A stretch of DNA of 64,000 nucleotides, from positions 19,725,714-19,789,713 of the forward strand of contig CM049320.1 in NCBI GenBank assembly GCA_026874595.1. Reading direction: 5' to 3'. Under the pieces are notes generated by a model. That model did no database searches, was not told the DNA's origin, and was given only the letters and a program-made list of their open reading frames with translations. Shown here piece by piece: positions 1 through 13,350 of this stretch. This stretch comes from Sipunculus nudus (taxonomy: Eukaryota > Annelida > Sipuncula > Golfingiida > Sipunculidae). The position numbers were made by a program, and so were the translations under genes. How positions within the stretch are numbered: the stretch's first letter is position 1; every line of letters begins with the position of its first letter.

Positions 1-1938
1 TTTACATTTGTTTCATAATCCATCTTTCTTTAGTGTAACAATGCTATTTTTTAACGTTATTTACATTTACTATTTCATATTTCATCCTTAATGCATCAAA
101 TGATAGTATGTGCTAGATTTCAGTATGTTTACTCAGTAGTTATAGACTGTACTAAAATACACATTCAGCTGGGAAATAACAAAGGTAATCTTTAACAGGT
201 AATTTAATTAAAATGTTATAATCTAACTGAATAAGGTTTACTGTGATTGGATCTTTGTAGAAAATTGATATAAATTTCAAGATTTCAGAAGGGATTGGAA
301 AACTTTAAAAATTTAAATTTGAAAGCGTTATTAGCTTGGAGACAAAAGTGTCATGAAAAAAGAAAATACAAATACAATGCAGGTCATTGGATACTTATTT
401 TTTCTGTCGGAGGTCATCGTTTCCCTTTATAAATGCCGGTTTAAATAAGTTTGTACATCTGCAGATTTCGATTCCGGTTTCGGACTAAGTGATATGGCAG
501 TAGCACACGCTTCTTCTCATTGTCCCCCGCCGTCACCATAAGCGTCATCGTCGGGGTACTTAAAAAAATAGTGAGCGTCTATCCGTCTTTCTGTCCGCCC
601 ATCCATCTGTCAGTATGTCCGTCACAGATATACGGTTAACCCAATAACGTAAAACAAAGAATTAAAATACAGTCACGATAATTTCACCATTGATGCATCT
701 CAGGAAATACTAGGTCAAGTTTGAAAATGGATGACCCTAATGCATTTTTTCAAGGTCACTGAGGCGATCATGCTCAAATGATGTTCACGTAAAAACTTGA
801 AAAGAATTAAAGGCAAAGTAACAAAACACTCAACAAGGATACACCTCTTGGAGAACTAGTGCTAGTTTGAATATGGATGAGCTTGACACATTTGTCAAGA
901 CATCTGGGAAGACAATGCTAATCTCATGTTTTCATAGATGGAAACAATTTAAGGCAAAGTAGCTTCACTGATAGCAACGGTAAACTCATGAAGGGCTAGG
1001 TGACGTTTGAATATTAATGACCTGGATGTATTTTGCAAGGTCACGTATATTCGATCATGCTTAAATGATTTAAAGCAATAACTTGGACAGAATTTCAGTC
1101 ACAGTCACCAAACTCGCAGCACGGACACCTCATTAAAGGCTAAATAATGTGCGAACATGGATCGCATTAATGCAGTTTTAGAGGTCACGGGGGCAATTTT
1201 GGCAATTGATATTGACCAATCTCAAATTTCATACAGGTATTCACAACCTTTTTTTCCAGCTTCTCCCAGAACAGGTGGGAGACATACCAGATCTGTTCCT
1301 CAGATCAACATTTTTTCTTATTTTCTATGACGATCTATCAGTAGCTAGCTTTCCCCATTGTAAGTCCATACCATTGAACGACCCCAAAAGCAGAATTGGA
1401 TGGAACACGGCCGTGTGGCACTTCCTTCCCTGAAAGCTGCAGAGCGCCAACCCTGGACTGGGCCGACTGAGAACAAAATGTTGACGCCACGGCGGGTATA
1501 TTAACTCCCAGTCGGTCCCGGTGTGGATTCATGTACTCTGCCCCTAAACGACAGAGGTCGATTCTACTTGTTGTTTTCACTTCAGCTTTAAAACATGGAT
1601 ATTTGCTCCTTGTAAAAAAAATATGTCTAAAGATCAATGATGATTTTCATTTAATCATCTTTCTGAATACAATTTGCACCATATGGTCATGATTGATTTA
1701 TTATTGACATGTAAACTTGAAAGTATTAAATAACAATTGGAAGGTCTGCCAGCTTTACACGAGTTAAAAGGAGCAGGTTTTATTAATGATTGGATTATTA
1801 TGTCCCGACATCTGTTTGGCACCTGATATTTGTTTTGCATTGATTTTCAGGAATCTCAGTTTAATTTGACAAAGGGATGTCTCACACGTCCCGCGAAGTG
1901 CATTTAAGGTAATAAAAAGGGGCAGAAGAAAAATATTA
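1..1938. repeat. Left copy of a ~1.8-kb direct repeat flanking the satellite
   Basis: This segment matches 16799-18577 base for base over long stretches in the same orientation, from the first base of the window. Both copies share a TCTATCCGTCTTTCTGTCCG run, a degenerate AGGTCA-rich tandem region and a segment containing CGGCGGGTATATTAACTCCC. The left copy keeps about 110 bases (near 1710-1820) and a shorter piece near 843-893 that are missing from the right copy. Homology stops near GCAGAAGAAAAATA. The true left end lies outside the window, so the copy may be longer. No coding content is supported. Confidence 0.9.
660..1205. repeat. Degenerate ~145-bp tandem repeat inside the left 1.8-kb copy
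   Basis: About four diverged units start near 711, 861, 1005 and 1143. Each has a 'GTTTGAAxATGGATGACC' type start followed by 'CAAGGTCAC' and 'GATCATGC' or variants. The same units occur at about 17450-17960 in the right copy. Pairing of a GTCCGTC-type stretch with such tandem units resembles the interior of Helentron-like non-autonomous elements, but no termini were found here. Confidence 0.55.
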
Positions 1939-3872
1939 GTGCCAAATTAAACTTCAGTATCTAAGTATTGAAAAACTGTAAAGAAAAACATCTTTCGAAG
2001 AGAGATTCTAAAGATATTGCAATTTGATAATTATACATATTTTTCCAAATTGATGCGATTTAGAGGTCATCGCAAAGGCATAGTTTTTTAAATTTTTCCC
2101 AAAAAAATGACATTTAAGACATGAAACAGATATTTTTAGGGATTGCCGAGTGTAAATATCCTAAAATACTTTGACTTGATTTAGATAAGTGTATTTATAT
2201 AAGGCAGTCTTGAAGTATGATAATAGGTTTTTAATGGAAAATTGAGGCTTTTCTTTTATTTCTCGAAGAGACAAAGTCGCATTGGTCCAGTTTTCAGTCT
2301 GGTAGGAGATCTTGGGGACATCTGACAGTGTGACAAATTTCGGATTCGTAGGTCTAACGGTTTCAATAGGTGCCAGTAGGACAGACGGACGGTGGACAAT
2401 GAACTACGGGTATAGTACTAAAAAAATACGGTACGCATGGTAACGGACGGGAGAATACCACACTTTGAAGTCAGTAATAGGTAATCCTCTGGTAAGGCTT
2501 TACTATATATATATAATTTAATGTAAATTAAATCCTTAACTTTTATAGACAACTTTAACACAACCAACAGAAAACCCATTCGTTTTGACCTTTGAGATAT
2601 TTTTCACTCAACCAACAGACAAATTAAGTTTAGTTTACTATCAACTTTATAAACATTCTTCTACCTTTTTTTTCTCAAAGCCAGGATTTTTTTTTTTGAA
2701 AAAACATAAAGCAGTCATAGTTGTACTGGGTTACAGTGTACAATCAATGGCAAAGACCGGTCTACCGTTACCCTTAATTTGCAGATCAGTTGCAAATGAA
2801 TATTAGAGCCTGGTTTGAGGCTCAGTAAAGGCTGGGAAACGTTTATAAAATTGATCTCAATTGTTCAAGCGTATATTATACTCCAATACTTAGAGTTTCC
2901 ACAGGAAAAGCATATGAAAATATATGTATGCATAACAAAATCACGTTAAAAATAAACTTTGTCTGCAAAGGAAAGATCCTAGTCTGTAACACGTGACTTC
3001 GATCTGGATCAGCGGACAGATGGGTCATGGGAAGTGGGAAAGCATCCTAATGACGGAAGTTATCCGTGTTGAAGAAGCAGTGGTTTCTATCTTGACTGCT
3101 TACCCGTGAACTAAATCATGTCACAGGTTCTGAAAATTAAATTATTGGGTGTTTATTGGGTGGTACTTATCATAGTGAACATTTACGGTTATCAAAGGCT
3201 CCATTGTAGGAACTTATTCTTACAAATCTTGAGAAGGATGAAAAGTACAGCTAATTACATTCCTTGTGGAAAACTATAATTAATTTCATATAACAAAAGA
3301 CTCGGTAAGTTTCATAATCACGGTGTTATTTTTTTGTTTGATCTTCAAATCATCAGTGTTTCAGGGTTTGATTTTTTGTGCGACATCACCATGCAATAAC
3401 CAACATAGTATACATTCATTCAAATATTAATTATTGAAAATGGGCGTTAAATCGGAACAGCCTATAACTACTATTAGCAAAAGGTACATCCATGTTACGA
3501 AAATTGTTTTTATTATTGACAAATAAAATGTATTTCATAGATTTGACAATAATGTTGATATAATCTTTGATTTTTCGGTAACAAAAGTTCAGTTGTCATA
3601 TATAAAATCATTCCGTTGCCTCTAGACTTATATATATTGATATATGGATACCTGAGGCGCCAGTAGGAATAAAGTATGGATAAAACTTCACCTACAGGTG
3701 TATATTGGTCGCCTTGTTCCCGAATGTTTTATTTTATTCATTAATTCCCCTTTAGCGAGTATCCCGAATTTGAATGTGACATCCAAGAGGCATAGATTAC
3801 ACTATTCAAAACAGGTCAGCCAGCAAATCTACCGCCCTGCCTGTCACTGACAACAAATAATAATACGGTTAG
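1939..3872. other. No gene recognised; AT-rich sequence between the 1.8-kb repeat and the satellite
   Basis: This stretch is present only on the left side of the satellite and has no counterpart after the right 1.8-kb copy. It holds short AT runs (around 2500-2520 and 3630-3645) and a few open frames under 75 codons with no recognisable domain. I see no splice-supported exon, RNA gene or mobile-element terminus. Confidence 0.6.
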
Positions 3873-4339
3873 CCTAAGCAGATACTACCCTGGCCCTCCC
3901 CGACAATGAATCCTGATCCGATCACTCAAGGCAAGTACCGCCACGGTCATCCCCGACAATGAATCCTATTCCGATCACTCCAGGCAAGTACAGCCCTTGC
4001 CGTCTCCGACAATGAATCCTGATTCGGTCACCCAGGCAAGTACTGCCCTGGCCGTGTGAAACAATGAATCCTGTGCCGGTCACCCCAGCCAAGTACCGCG
4101 CTAACCCTCTCTGACAATGAATCCTGAACCGATGAGCCTAGGCAAATACCGCCCTGACCCTCCCCTTGAATAAATCCTGATCCGGTCACCCAAGGCAAGT
4201 ACCTCCCTAACCCTCTCCGACAATTATTCCTGATACGATCACCCCAGGCAAGGAACGCCCTGACCCTCTCCGAGAATGAATCCTGATCCGGTCACTCCAG
4301 TTAAGTACCTCACTGACTCTCTACTGCAATGAATCCTGA

Positions 4340-6925
4340 TCCGATCACTCCTGGCAAGTACCGCCCTGGCCCTCTCCGAAAATGAATCCTGATCCGGTCA
4401 CACCAGGCAAGTAACGCTGTGACCCTCTCCGACAATGAATCCTGTCCCGGTCACTCCCAGCAAGTACCGCCCTGACCCTCTCCGAGAATGAATCCTGATC
4501 CGGTCACGCCAGCTAAGTACCACCATGGCCCTCTCTGACAATGAATCCTGATCAGGTATCCCAGGCAAGTACCGCCCTAGCCCTCTCCGAAAATGAATCC
4601 TGATCCAGTCACCCCAGGCAAGAACCGCCCTGACCCACTCCGACAACGAATCCTGACCCGGTCACTCCCTGCAAGTACCACCCTGACCCTCTCCGACAAC
4701 GAATCCTGATACGATCTCCCCAGGCAAATAACGCCCTGACCCTCTCCGAGAATGAATCCTGATCCGGTCACTCCATTTAAGTACCGCTTTGACACTCTCC
4801 CACAATGAATCATGATCCGATCATCCCAGGCAAGTACTCCCCTGACCCTCTCCGACAATGATTCCTTATCCGGTCATCAAAGGCGAGTACCGCTCTTACC
4901 CTCTCCTACAATGAATCCTGATCTGATCACCCCAGGCAAGTACAGCTCTGACCCCTCCGACAATGAATCCTGATTCGGTCACCCAGGCAAGTACAGCCCT
5001 TGCCGTGTGAGACAATGAATCCTGATCCGGTCACCCCAGCCAAGTACCGCGCGAACCCTCTCTGACAATGAATCCTGAACCGATAAGCCTAGGCAAATAC
5101 CGCCCTGACCCTCCCCTTGAATAAATCCTGATCCGGTCACCCAAGGCAAGTACCTCCCTAACCCTCTCCGACAATTATTCCTGATCCAATTACCCTAGGC
5201 AAGTACCGCCCTGACCCTCTCCGATACTGAATCCTGATCCAGTCACACCAGACAAGAAACGCCCTGACCCTCTCCGACAATAAATCCTGATCCGATTTCC
5301 CTGGGCAAGTACCGCTCAGACCCTCTCCGATAATGTATCCTGATCCGATCACACCAGGCAAGTACCGCCCTGGCCCCCTGTAACAAAGAATTCTGATCGT
5401 GTCACACCAGCTAAGTACCACCATGGCCCTCTCTGACAATGAATCCTGATCAGGTATCCCAGGCAAGTACCGCCCTGGCCCTCTCCGAAAATGAATCCTG
5501 ATCCAGTCACCCCAGGCAAGTACCGCCCTGACCCACTCCGACAACGAATCCTGTCCCGGTCACTCCCAGCAAGTACCACCCTGACCCTCTCCGACAACGA
5601 ATCCTGATACGATCACCCCAGGCAAGGAACGCCCTGACCCTCTCCGAGAATGAATCCTGATCCGGTCACTCCAGTTAAGTACCTCACTGACTCTCTACTG
5701 CAATGAATCCTGATCCGATCACCCCAGTAAAGTACTGCCCTGACCCTCTCCGACAATGATTTTTGATCCGGTCACCCCAGGCAAGTACCGCTCTAACCCT
5801 CTAATACAATGAATCCTGATCCGATCACCCCAGGTAAGTAACCGCTCTGACCATCTCCGACAATGAATCCTGATCCGATCACTCCTGGCAAGTACCGCCC
5901 TGGCCCTCTCCGAAAATGAATCCTGATCCGGTCACACCAGGCAAGTAACGCTGTGACCCTCTCCGACAACGAATCCTGTCCCGGTCACTCCCAGCAAGTA
6001 CCGCCCTGACCCTCTCCGAGAATGAATCCTGATCCGGTCACGCCAGCTAAGTACCACCATGGCCCTCTCTGACAATGAATCCTGATCAGGTATCCCAGGC
6101 AAGTACCGCCCTAGCCCTCTCCGAAAATGGATCCTGATCCAGTCACCCCAGGCAAGAACCGCCCTGACCCACTCCGACAACGAATCCTGACCCGGTCACT
6201 CCCTGCAAGTACCACCCTGACCCTCTCCGACAACGAATCCTGATACGATCTCCCCAGGCAAGTAACGCCCTGACCCTCTCCGAGAATGAATCCTGATCCG
6301 GTCACTCCATTTAAGTACCGCTTTGACACTCTCCCACAATGAATCATGATCCGATCATCCCAGGCAAGTACTCCCTTGACCCTCTCCGACAATGATTCCT
6401 TATCCGGTCACCAAAGGCAAGTACCGCTCTTACCCTCTCCTACAATGAATCCTGATCCGATCACCCCAGGCAAGTACAGCTCTGACCCTCTCCGACAATG
6501 AATCCTGATTCGGTCACCCAGGCAAGTACAGCCCTTGCCGTGTGAGACAATGAATCCTGATCCGGTCACCCCAGCCAAGTACCGCGCGAACCCTCTCTGA
6601 CAATGAATCCTGAACCGATAAGCCTAGGCAAATACCGCCCTGACCCTCCCCTTGAATAAATCCTGATCCGGTCACCCAAGGCAAGTACCTCCCTAACCCT
6701 CTCCGACAATTATTCCTGATCCGATTACCCTAGGCAAGTACCGCCCTGACCCTCTCCGATACTGAATCCTGATCCAGTCACACCAGACAAGAAACGCCCT
6801 GACCCTCTCCGACAATAAATCCTGATCCGATTTCCCTGGGCAAGTACCGCTCAGACCCTCTCCGATAATGTATCCTGATCCGATCACACCAGGCAAGTAC
6901 CGCCCTGGCCCCCTGTAACAAAGAA
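4340..6925. repeat. Higher-order duplication in the satellite, offset ~1.53 kb (29 units)
   Basis: The run of variant units at about 4340-5390 recurs at about 5870-6925 in the same order, including the CCCTTGCCGTGTGAGACAAT unit, the CCCCTTGAATAAATCC unit and the CCCCCTGTAACAAAGAATTC unit. The offset of 1533-1534 bases corresponds to 29 units. Just upstream, the GGAACGCC and CTCTACTGCAATG units recur with a smaller offset (about 1373), so the second copy has gained three units at that edge. Confidence 0.8.
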
Positions 6926-6959
6926 TTCTGATCCGGTCACACCAGGCAAGTACCGCCCT

Positions 6960-9900
6960 GACCCATTCCGACAAGGAATTATGATCCGGTCACCCCAGGC
7001 AAGTACTGCCCTGACCCTCACCGACAATGATTCCTGATCCGGTCACCCCAGGCAAGTACTGCTCTAACCAACTCCTACAATGAATCCTGATCCGATCACC
7101 CCAGGCAAGTACTGCCCTGACCCTCAGCGACAATGATTCCTGATCCGGTCACCCCAGGCAAGTACCGCTCTAACCCTCTCCTACAATTAATCCTGATCCG
7201 ATCACCCCAGGCAAGTACCGCTCTGGCCCTCCCCGACAATAAATCCTGAACCGATTAGCCAAGGCAAATACCATCCTGGCCTGGTCCTCTCTAACAATGA
7301 TTCCTGATCCAATCACTCCAGGCAAGTACCGCCCTAGCCCTCTCCGAAAATGAATCCTGATCCGGTCAAACCAGGCAAGTAACGCTGTGACCCTCTCCGA
7401 CAACGAATCCTGACCCGGTCACTCTTAGCAAGTACCACCCTGACCCTCTCCGACAACGAATCCTGATACGATCACCCCAGGCAAGTAACGCTCTGACCCT
7501 CTCAAACAAGGAATTACGATCCGGTATCCCAGGCAAGTACCGCCCTGACCCTCTCCTACAATGAATCCTGATCCGATCACCCCAGGCAAGTACTGCCCTG
7601 ACCCTCACCGACAATGATTCCTGATCCGGTCACCCCAGGCAAGTACCGCCCTGACCCTCTCCTACAATGAATCCTGATCCGATCACCCCAGGCAAGTACT
7701 GCCCTGACCCTCACCGACAATGATTCCTGATCCGGTCACCCCAGGCAAGTACCGCTCTAACCCTCTCCTACAATGAATCCTGATCCGATCACCCCAGGCA
7801 AGTACCGCTCTGACCCTCTCCAACAAGGAATTATGATCCGGTATCCCAGGCAAGTTCCGCCCTGGCCCTCCCCGACAATGAATCCTGAACAGATAAGCCC
7901 AGGCAAATACCACCCTGGCCCTCTCTGACAATGAATCCTGATCCAATCACTCCTGGAAAGTACCGCCCTGGCCCTCTCCGAAATTAAATCCTGATCCGGT
8001 CACACCAGGCAAGTAACGCTGTGACCCTCTCCGACAACGAATTATGATCCGGTATCCCAGGCAAGTTCCGCCCTGGCCCTCCACGACAATAAATCCTGAA
8101 CCGATTAGCCCAGGCAAATACCATCCTGGCCTGGCCCTCTCTAACAATGATTCCTGGTCCAATCACTCCTGGAAAGTACCGCCCTGGCCCTCTCCGAAAT
8201 TGAATCCTGATCCGGTCACACCAGGCAAGTAACGCTGTGACCTTCTCCGACAACGAATCCTGTCCCGGTCACTCCCAGCAAGTACCACCCTGACCCTTTC
8301 CGACAACGAATCCTGATACGATCACCCCAGGCAAGGAACGCCCTGACCCTCTCCGAGAATGAATCCTGATCCAGTCACTCCAGTTAAGTACCGCCCTGAC
8401 TCTCTACTACAATGAATCCTAATCCGATCACCCCAGGAAAGTACTGCCATGACCCTCTCCGACAATGATTCCTGATCCGGTCACCCCAGGCAAGTACCGC
8501 TCTAACCCTCTCATACAATGAATCCTGATCCGATCACCCCAGGCAAGTACCGCTCTGGCCATCTCCGACAATGAATCCTGATCCGATCACTCCTGGCAAG
8601 TACCGCCCTGGCCCTCTCCGAAAATGAATCCTGATCCGGTCACACCAGGCAAGTAACGCTGTGACCCTCTCCGACAACGAATCCTGTCCCGGTCACTCCC
8701 AATAAGTACCACCCTGACCCTCTCTGACAACGAATCCTGATACGATCACCCCAGGCAAGGAACGCCCTGACCCTCTCCGAGAATGAATCCTGATCCGGTC
8801 ACGCCAGCTAAGTACCACCATGGCCCTCTCTGACAATGAATCCTGATCAGGTATCCTAGGCAAGTACCGCCCTAGCCCTCTCCGAAAATGAATCCTGATC
8901 CAGTCACCCCAGGCAAGTACCCCTCTAACCCTCTCCCACAATGAATCATGATCCGATCATCCCAGGCAAGTACTCCCCTGACCCTCTCCTACAATGATTC
9001 CTTATCCGGTCACCAAAGGCGAGTCCCGCTCTTACCCTCTCCTACAATGAATCCTGATCCGATCACCCCAGGCAAGTACAGCTCTGACCCTCTCCGACAA
9101 TGAATCCTGATCCGATCACCCCAGGCAAGTACAGCCCTTGCCGTCTCCGACAATGAATCCTGATTCGGTCACCCAGGCAAGTGCTGCCCTGGCCGTGTGA
9201 GACAATGAATCCTGATCCGGTCACCCCAGCCAAGTACCGCGCGAACCCTCTCTGACAATGAATCCTGAACCGATAAGCCTAGGCAAATACCGCCCTGACC
9301 CTCCCCTTGAATAAATCCTGATCCGGTCACCCAAGGCAAGTACCTCCCTAACCCTCTCCGACAATTATTCCTGATCCGATTACCCTAGGCAAGTACCGCC
9401 CTGACCCTCTCCGATACTGAATCCTGATCCAGTCACACCAGACAAGAACCGCCCTGACCCTCTCCGACAATAAATCCTGATCCGATTTCCCTGGGCAAGT
9501 ACCGCTCTGACCCTCTCCGATAATGTATCCTGATCCGATCACACCAGGCAAATACCGCCCTGGCCCCCTGTAACAAAGAATTCTGATCGTGTCACACCAG
9601 GCAAGTACCGCCCTGACCCATTCCGACAAGGAATTATGATCCGGTCACCCCAGGCAAGTACTGCCCTGACCCTCAACGACAATGATTCCTGATCCGGTCA
9701 CCCCAGGCAAGTACTGCTCTAACCAACTCCTACAATGAATCCTGATCCGATCACCCCAGGCAAGTACTGCCCTGACCCTCAGCGACAATGATTCCTGATC
9801 CGGTCACCCCAGGCAAGTACCGCTCTAACCCTCTCCTACAATTAATCCTGATCCGATCACCCCAGGCAAGTACCGCTCTGGCCCTCTCCAACAAGGAATT

Positions 9901-11300
9901 ATGATCCGGTATCCCAGGCAAGTACCGCCCTGGCCCTCCCCGACAATAAATCCTGAACCGATTAGCCCAGGCAAATACCATCCTGGCCTGGCCCTCTCTA
10001 ACAATGATTCCTGATCCAATCACTCCAGGCAAGTACCGCCCTAGCCCTCTCCGAAAATGAATCCTGATCCGGTCAAACCAGGCAAGTAACGCTGTGACCC
10101 TCTCCGACAACGAATCCTGACCCGGTCACTCTTAGCAAGTACCACCCTGACCCTCTCCGACAACGAATCCTGATACGATCACCCCAGGCAAGTAACGCTC
10201 TGACCCTCTCAAACAAGGAATTACGATCCGGTATCCCAGGCAAGTACCGCCCTGACCCTCTCCTACAATGAATCCTGATCCGATCACCCCAGGCAAGTAC
10301 TGCCCTGACCCTCACCGACAATGATTCCTGATCCGGTCACCCCAGGCAAGTACCGCTCTAACCCTCTCCTACAATGAATCCTGATCCGATCACCCCAGGC
10401 AAGTACCGCTCTGACCCTCTCCAACAAGGAATTATGATCCGGTATCCCAGGCAAGTTCCGCCCTGGCCCTCCCCGACAATGAATCCTGAACAGATAAGCC
10501 CAGGCAAATACCACCCTGGCCCTCTCTGACAATGAATCCTGATCCAATCACTCCTGGAAAGTACCGCCCTGGCCCTCTCCGAAATTAAATCCTGATCCGG
10601 TCACACCAGGCAAATAACGCTGTGACCCTCTCCGACAACGAATTATGATCCGGTATCCCAGGCAAGTTCCGCCCTGGCCCTCCCCGACAATAAATCCTGA
10701 ACCGATTAGCCCAGGCAAATACCATCCTGGCATGGCCCTCTCTAACAATGATTCCTGGTCCAATCACTCCTGGAAAGTACCGCCCTGGCCCTCTCCGAAA
10801 TTGAATCCTGATCCGGTCACATCAGGCAAGTAACGCTGTGACTCTCTCCGACAACGAATCCTGTCCCGGTCACTCCCAGCAAGTACCACCCTTACCCTTT
10901 CCGACAACGAATCCTGATACGATCATCCCAGGCAAGGAACGCCCTGACCCTCTCCGAGAATGAATCCTGATCCAGTCACTCCAGTTAAGTACCGCCCTGA
11001 CCTCCTACTACAATGAATCCTAATCCGATCACCCAAGGAAAGTACTGCCATGACCCTCTCCGACAATGAATCCTGATCCAGTCACCCCAGGCAAGTACCC
11101 CTCTAACCCTCTCATTCAATGAATCCTGATCCGATCACCCCAGGCAAGTACCGCTCTGACCATCTCCGACAATGAATCCTGATCCGATCACTCCTGGCAA
11201 GTACCGCCCTGGCCCTCTCCGAAAATGAATCCTGATCCGGTCACACCAGGCAAGTAACGCTGTGACCCTCTCCGACAACGAATTCTGTCCCGGTCACTCC
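6960..11300. repeat. Higher-order duplication in the satellite, offset ~2.6-2.7 kb
   Basis: The variant order at about 6960-8760 (ACCCATTCCGACAAGG, CAGCGACAATGATTCC, ACAATTAATCC, the CATCCTGGCCTGG unit, GGAATTACGATCCGG) recurs at about 9615-11300. The offset is about 2655-2707 in the first part and 2601 in the second, so blocks were gained or lost by whole units. A third, partly rearranged version of the same order is seen at about 14100-16030. Confidence 0.75.
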
Positions 11301-13350
11301 CAATAAGTACCACACTGACCCTCTCCGACAACGAATCCTGATACGATCACCCCAGGCAAGGAACGCCCTGACCCTCTCCGAGAATGAATCCTGATCCGGT
11401 TACGCCAGCTGAGTACCACCATGGCCCTCTCTGACAATGAATCCTCATCAGGTATCCCAGGCAAGTACCGCCCTGGCCCTCCCCGAAAATGAATCCTGAT
11501 CCAGTCAACCCAGGCAAGTACCGCCCTGACCCAATCCGACAACGAATCCTGACCCGGTCACTCCCAGCAAGTACCACCCTGACCCTCTCCGACAACGAAT
11601 CCTGATACGATCACCCCAGGCAAGTAAGGCCTTGACCCTCTCCGAGAAGGAATCCTGATCCGGTCACGCCAGCTAAGTACCACCATGGCCCTCTCTGACA
11701 ATGAATCCTGATCAGGTATCCCAGGCAAGTACCGCCCTAGCCCTCTCCGAAAATGAATCCTGATCCAGTCACCCCAGGCAAGTACCCCTCTAACCCTCTC
11801 ATACAATGAATCCTGATCCGATCACCCCAGGCAAGTACCGCTCTGACCATCTCCGACAATGAATCCTGATCCGATCACTCCTGGCAAGTACCGCCCTGGC
11901 CCTCTCCGAAAATGAATCCTGATCCTGTCACACCAGGCAAGTAACGCTGTGACCCTCTCCGACAACGAATCCTGTCCCGGTCACTCCCAATAAGTACCAC
12001 CCTGACCCTCTCCGACAACGAATCCTGATACGATCACCCCAGGCAAGGAACGCCCTGACCCTCTCCGAGAATGAATCCTGATCCGGTCACGCCAGCTAAG
12101 TACCACCATGGCCCTCTCTGACAATGAATCCTGATCAGGTATCCCAGGCAAGTACCGCCCTAGCCCTCTCCGAAAATGAATCCTGATCCAGTCACCCCAG
12201 GCAAGTACCGCTCTAACCCTCTCATACAATGAATCCTGATCCGATCACCCCAGGCAAGTACCGCTCTGACCATCTCCGACAAGGAATCCTGATCCGATCA
12301 CTCCTGGCAAGTACCGCCCTGGCCCTCTCCGAAAATGAATCCTGATCCGGTCACACCAGGCAAGTAACGCTGTGACCCTCTCCGACAACGAATCCTGTCC
12401 CGGTCACTCCCAGCAAGTACCACACTGACCCTCTCCGACAACGAATCCTTATACGATCACCCCAGGCAAGGAACGCGCTGACCCTCTCCGAGAATGAATC
12501 CTGATCCGGTCACGCCAGCTGAGTACCACCATGGCCCTCTCTGACAATGAATCCTGATCAGGTATCCCAGGCAAGTACCGCCCTGGCCCTCTCCGAAAAT
12601 GAATCCTGATCCAGTCACCCCAGGCAAGTACCGCCCTGACCCACTCCGACAACGAATCCTGACCCGGTCACTCCCAGCAAGTACCACCCTGACCCTCTCC
12701 GACAACGAATCCTGATACGATCACCCCAGGCAAGTAACGCCTTGACCCTCTCGAGAAGGAATCCTGATCCGGTCACGCCAGCTAAGTACCACCATGGCCC
12801 TCTCTGACAATGAATCCTGATCAGGTATCCCAGGCAAGTACCGCCCTAGCCCTCTCCGAAAATGAATCCTGATCCAGTCACCCCAGGCAAGTACCCCTCT
12901 AACCCTCTCATACAATGAATCCTGATCCGATCACCCCAGGCAAGTACCGCTCTGACCATCTCCGACAATGAATCCTGATCCGATCACTCCTGGCAAGTAC
13001 CGCGCTGGCCCTCTCCGAAAATGAATCCTGATCCGGTCACACCAGGCAAGTAACGCTGTGACCCTCTCCGACAACGAATCCTGTCCCGGTCACTCCCAGC
13101 AAGTACCACACTGACCCTCCCCGACAACGAATCCTGATACGATCACCCCAGGCAAGGAACGCCCTGACCCTCACCGACAATGATTCCTGATCCGGTCACC
13201 CCAGGCAAGTACCGCTCTAACCCTCTCTGACAATGAATCCTGATCAGGTATCCCAGGCAAGTACCGCCCTAGCCCTCTCCGAAAATGAATCCTGATCCAG
13301 TCATCCCAGGCAAGTACCGCCCTGACCCACTCCGACAACGAATCCTGACC
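11130..13350. repeat. Higher-order repeat in the satellite, period ~1.11 kb (21 units)
   Basis: The marker unit with GACCATCTCCGACAA appears near 11155, 11845, 12265 and 12955, so spacings alternate between about 690 and 420 bases and sum to about 1110. The other variant units between these markers repeat with the same 1110-base offset, for example the CAGCTGAGTACCACC unit near 11406 and near 12516. This is the most homogeneous part of the array. Confidence 0.7.

Noticed and set aside
1338-1637. Minus-strand 99-codon frame, repeated at 18062-18379
   Set aside because: It starts at a non-ATG codon, the two copies differ by a frameshift in the middle, and no domain is recognisable. It is part of the duplicated 1.8-kb repeat.
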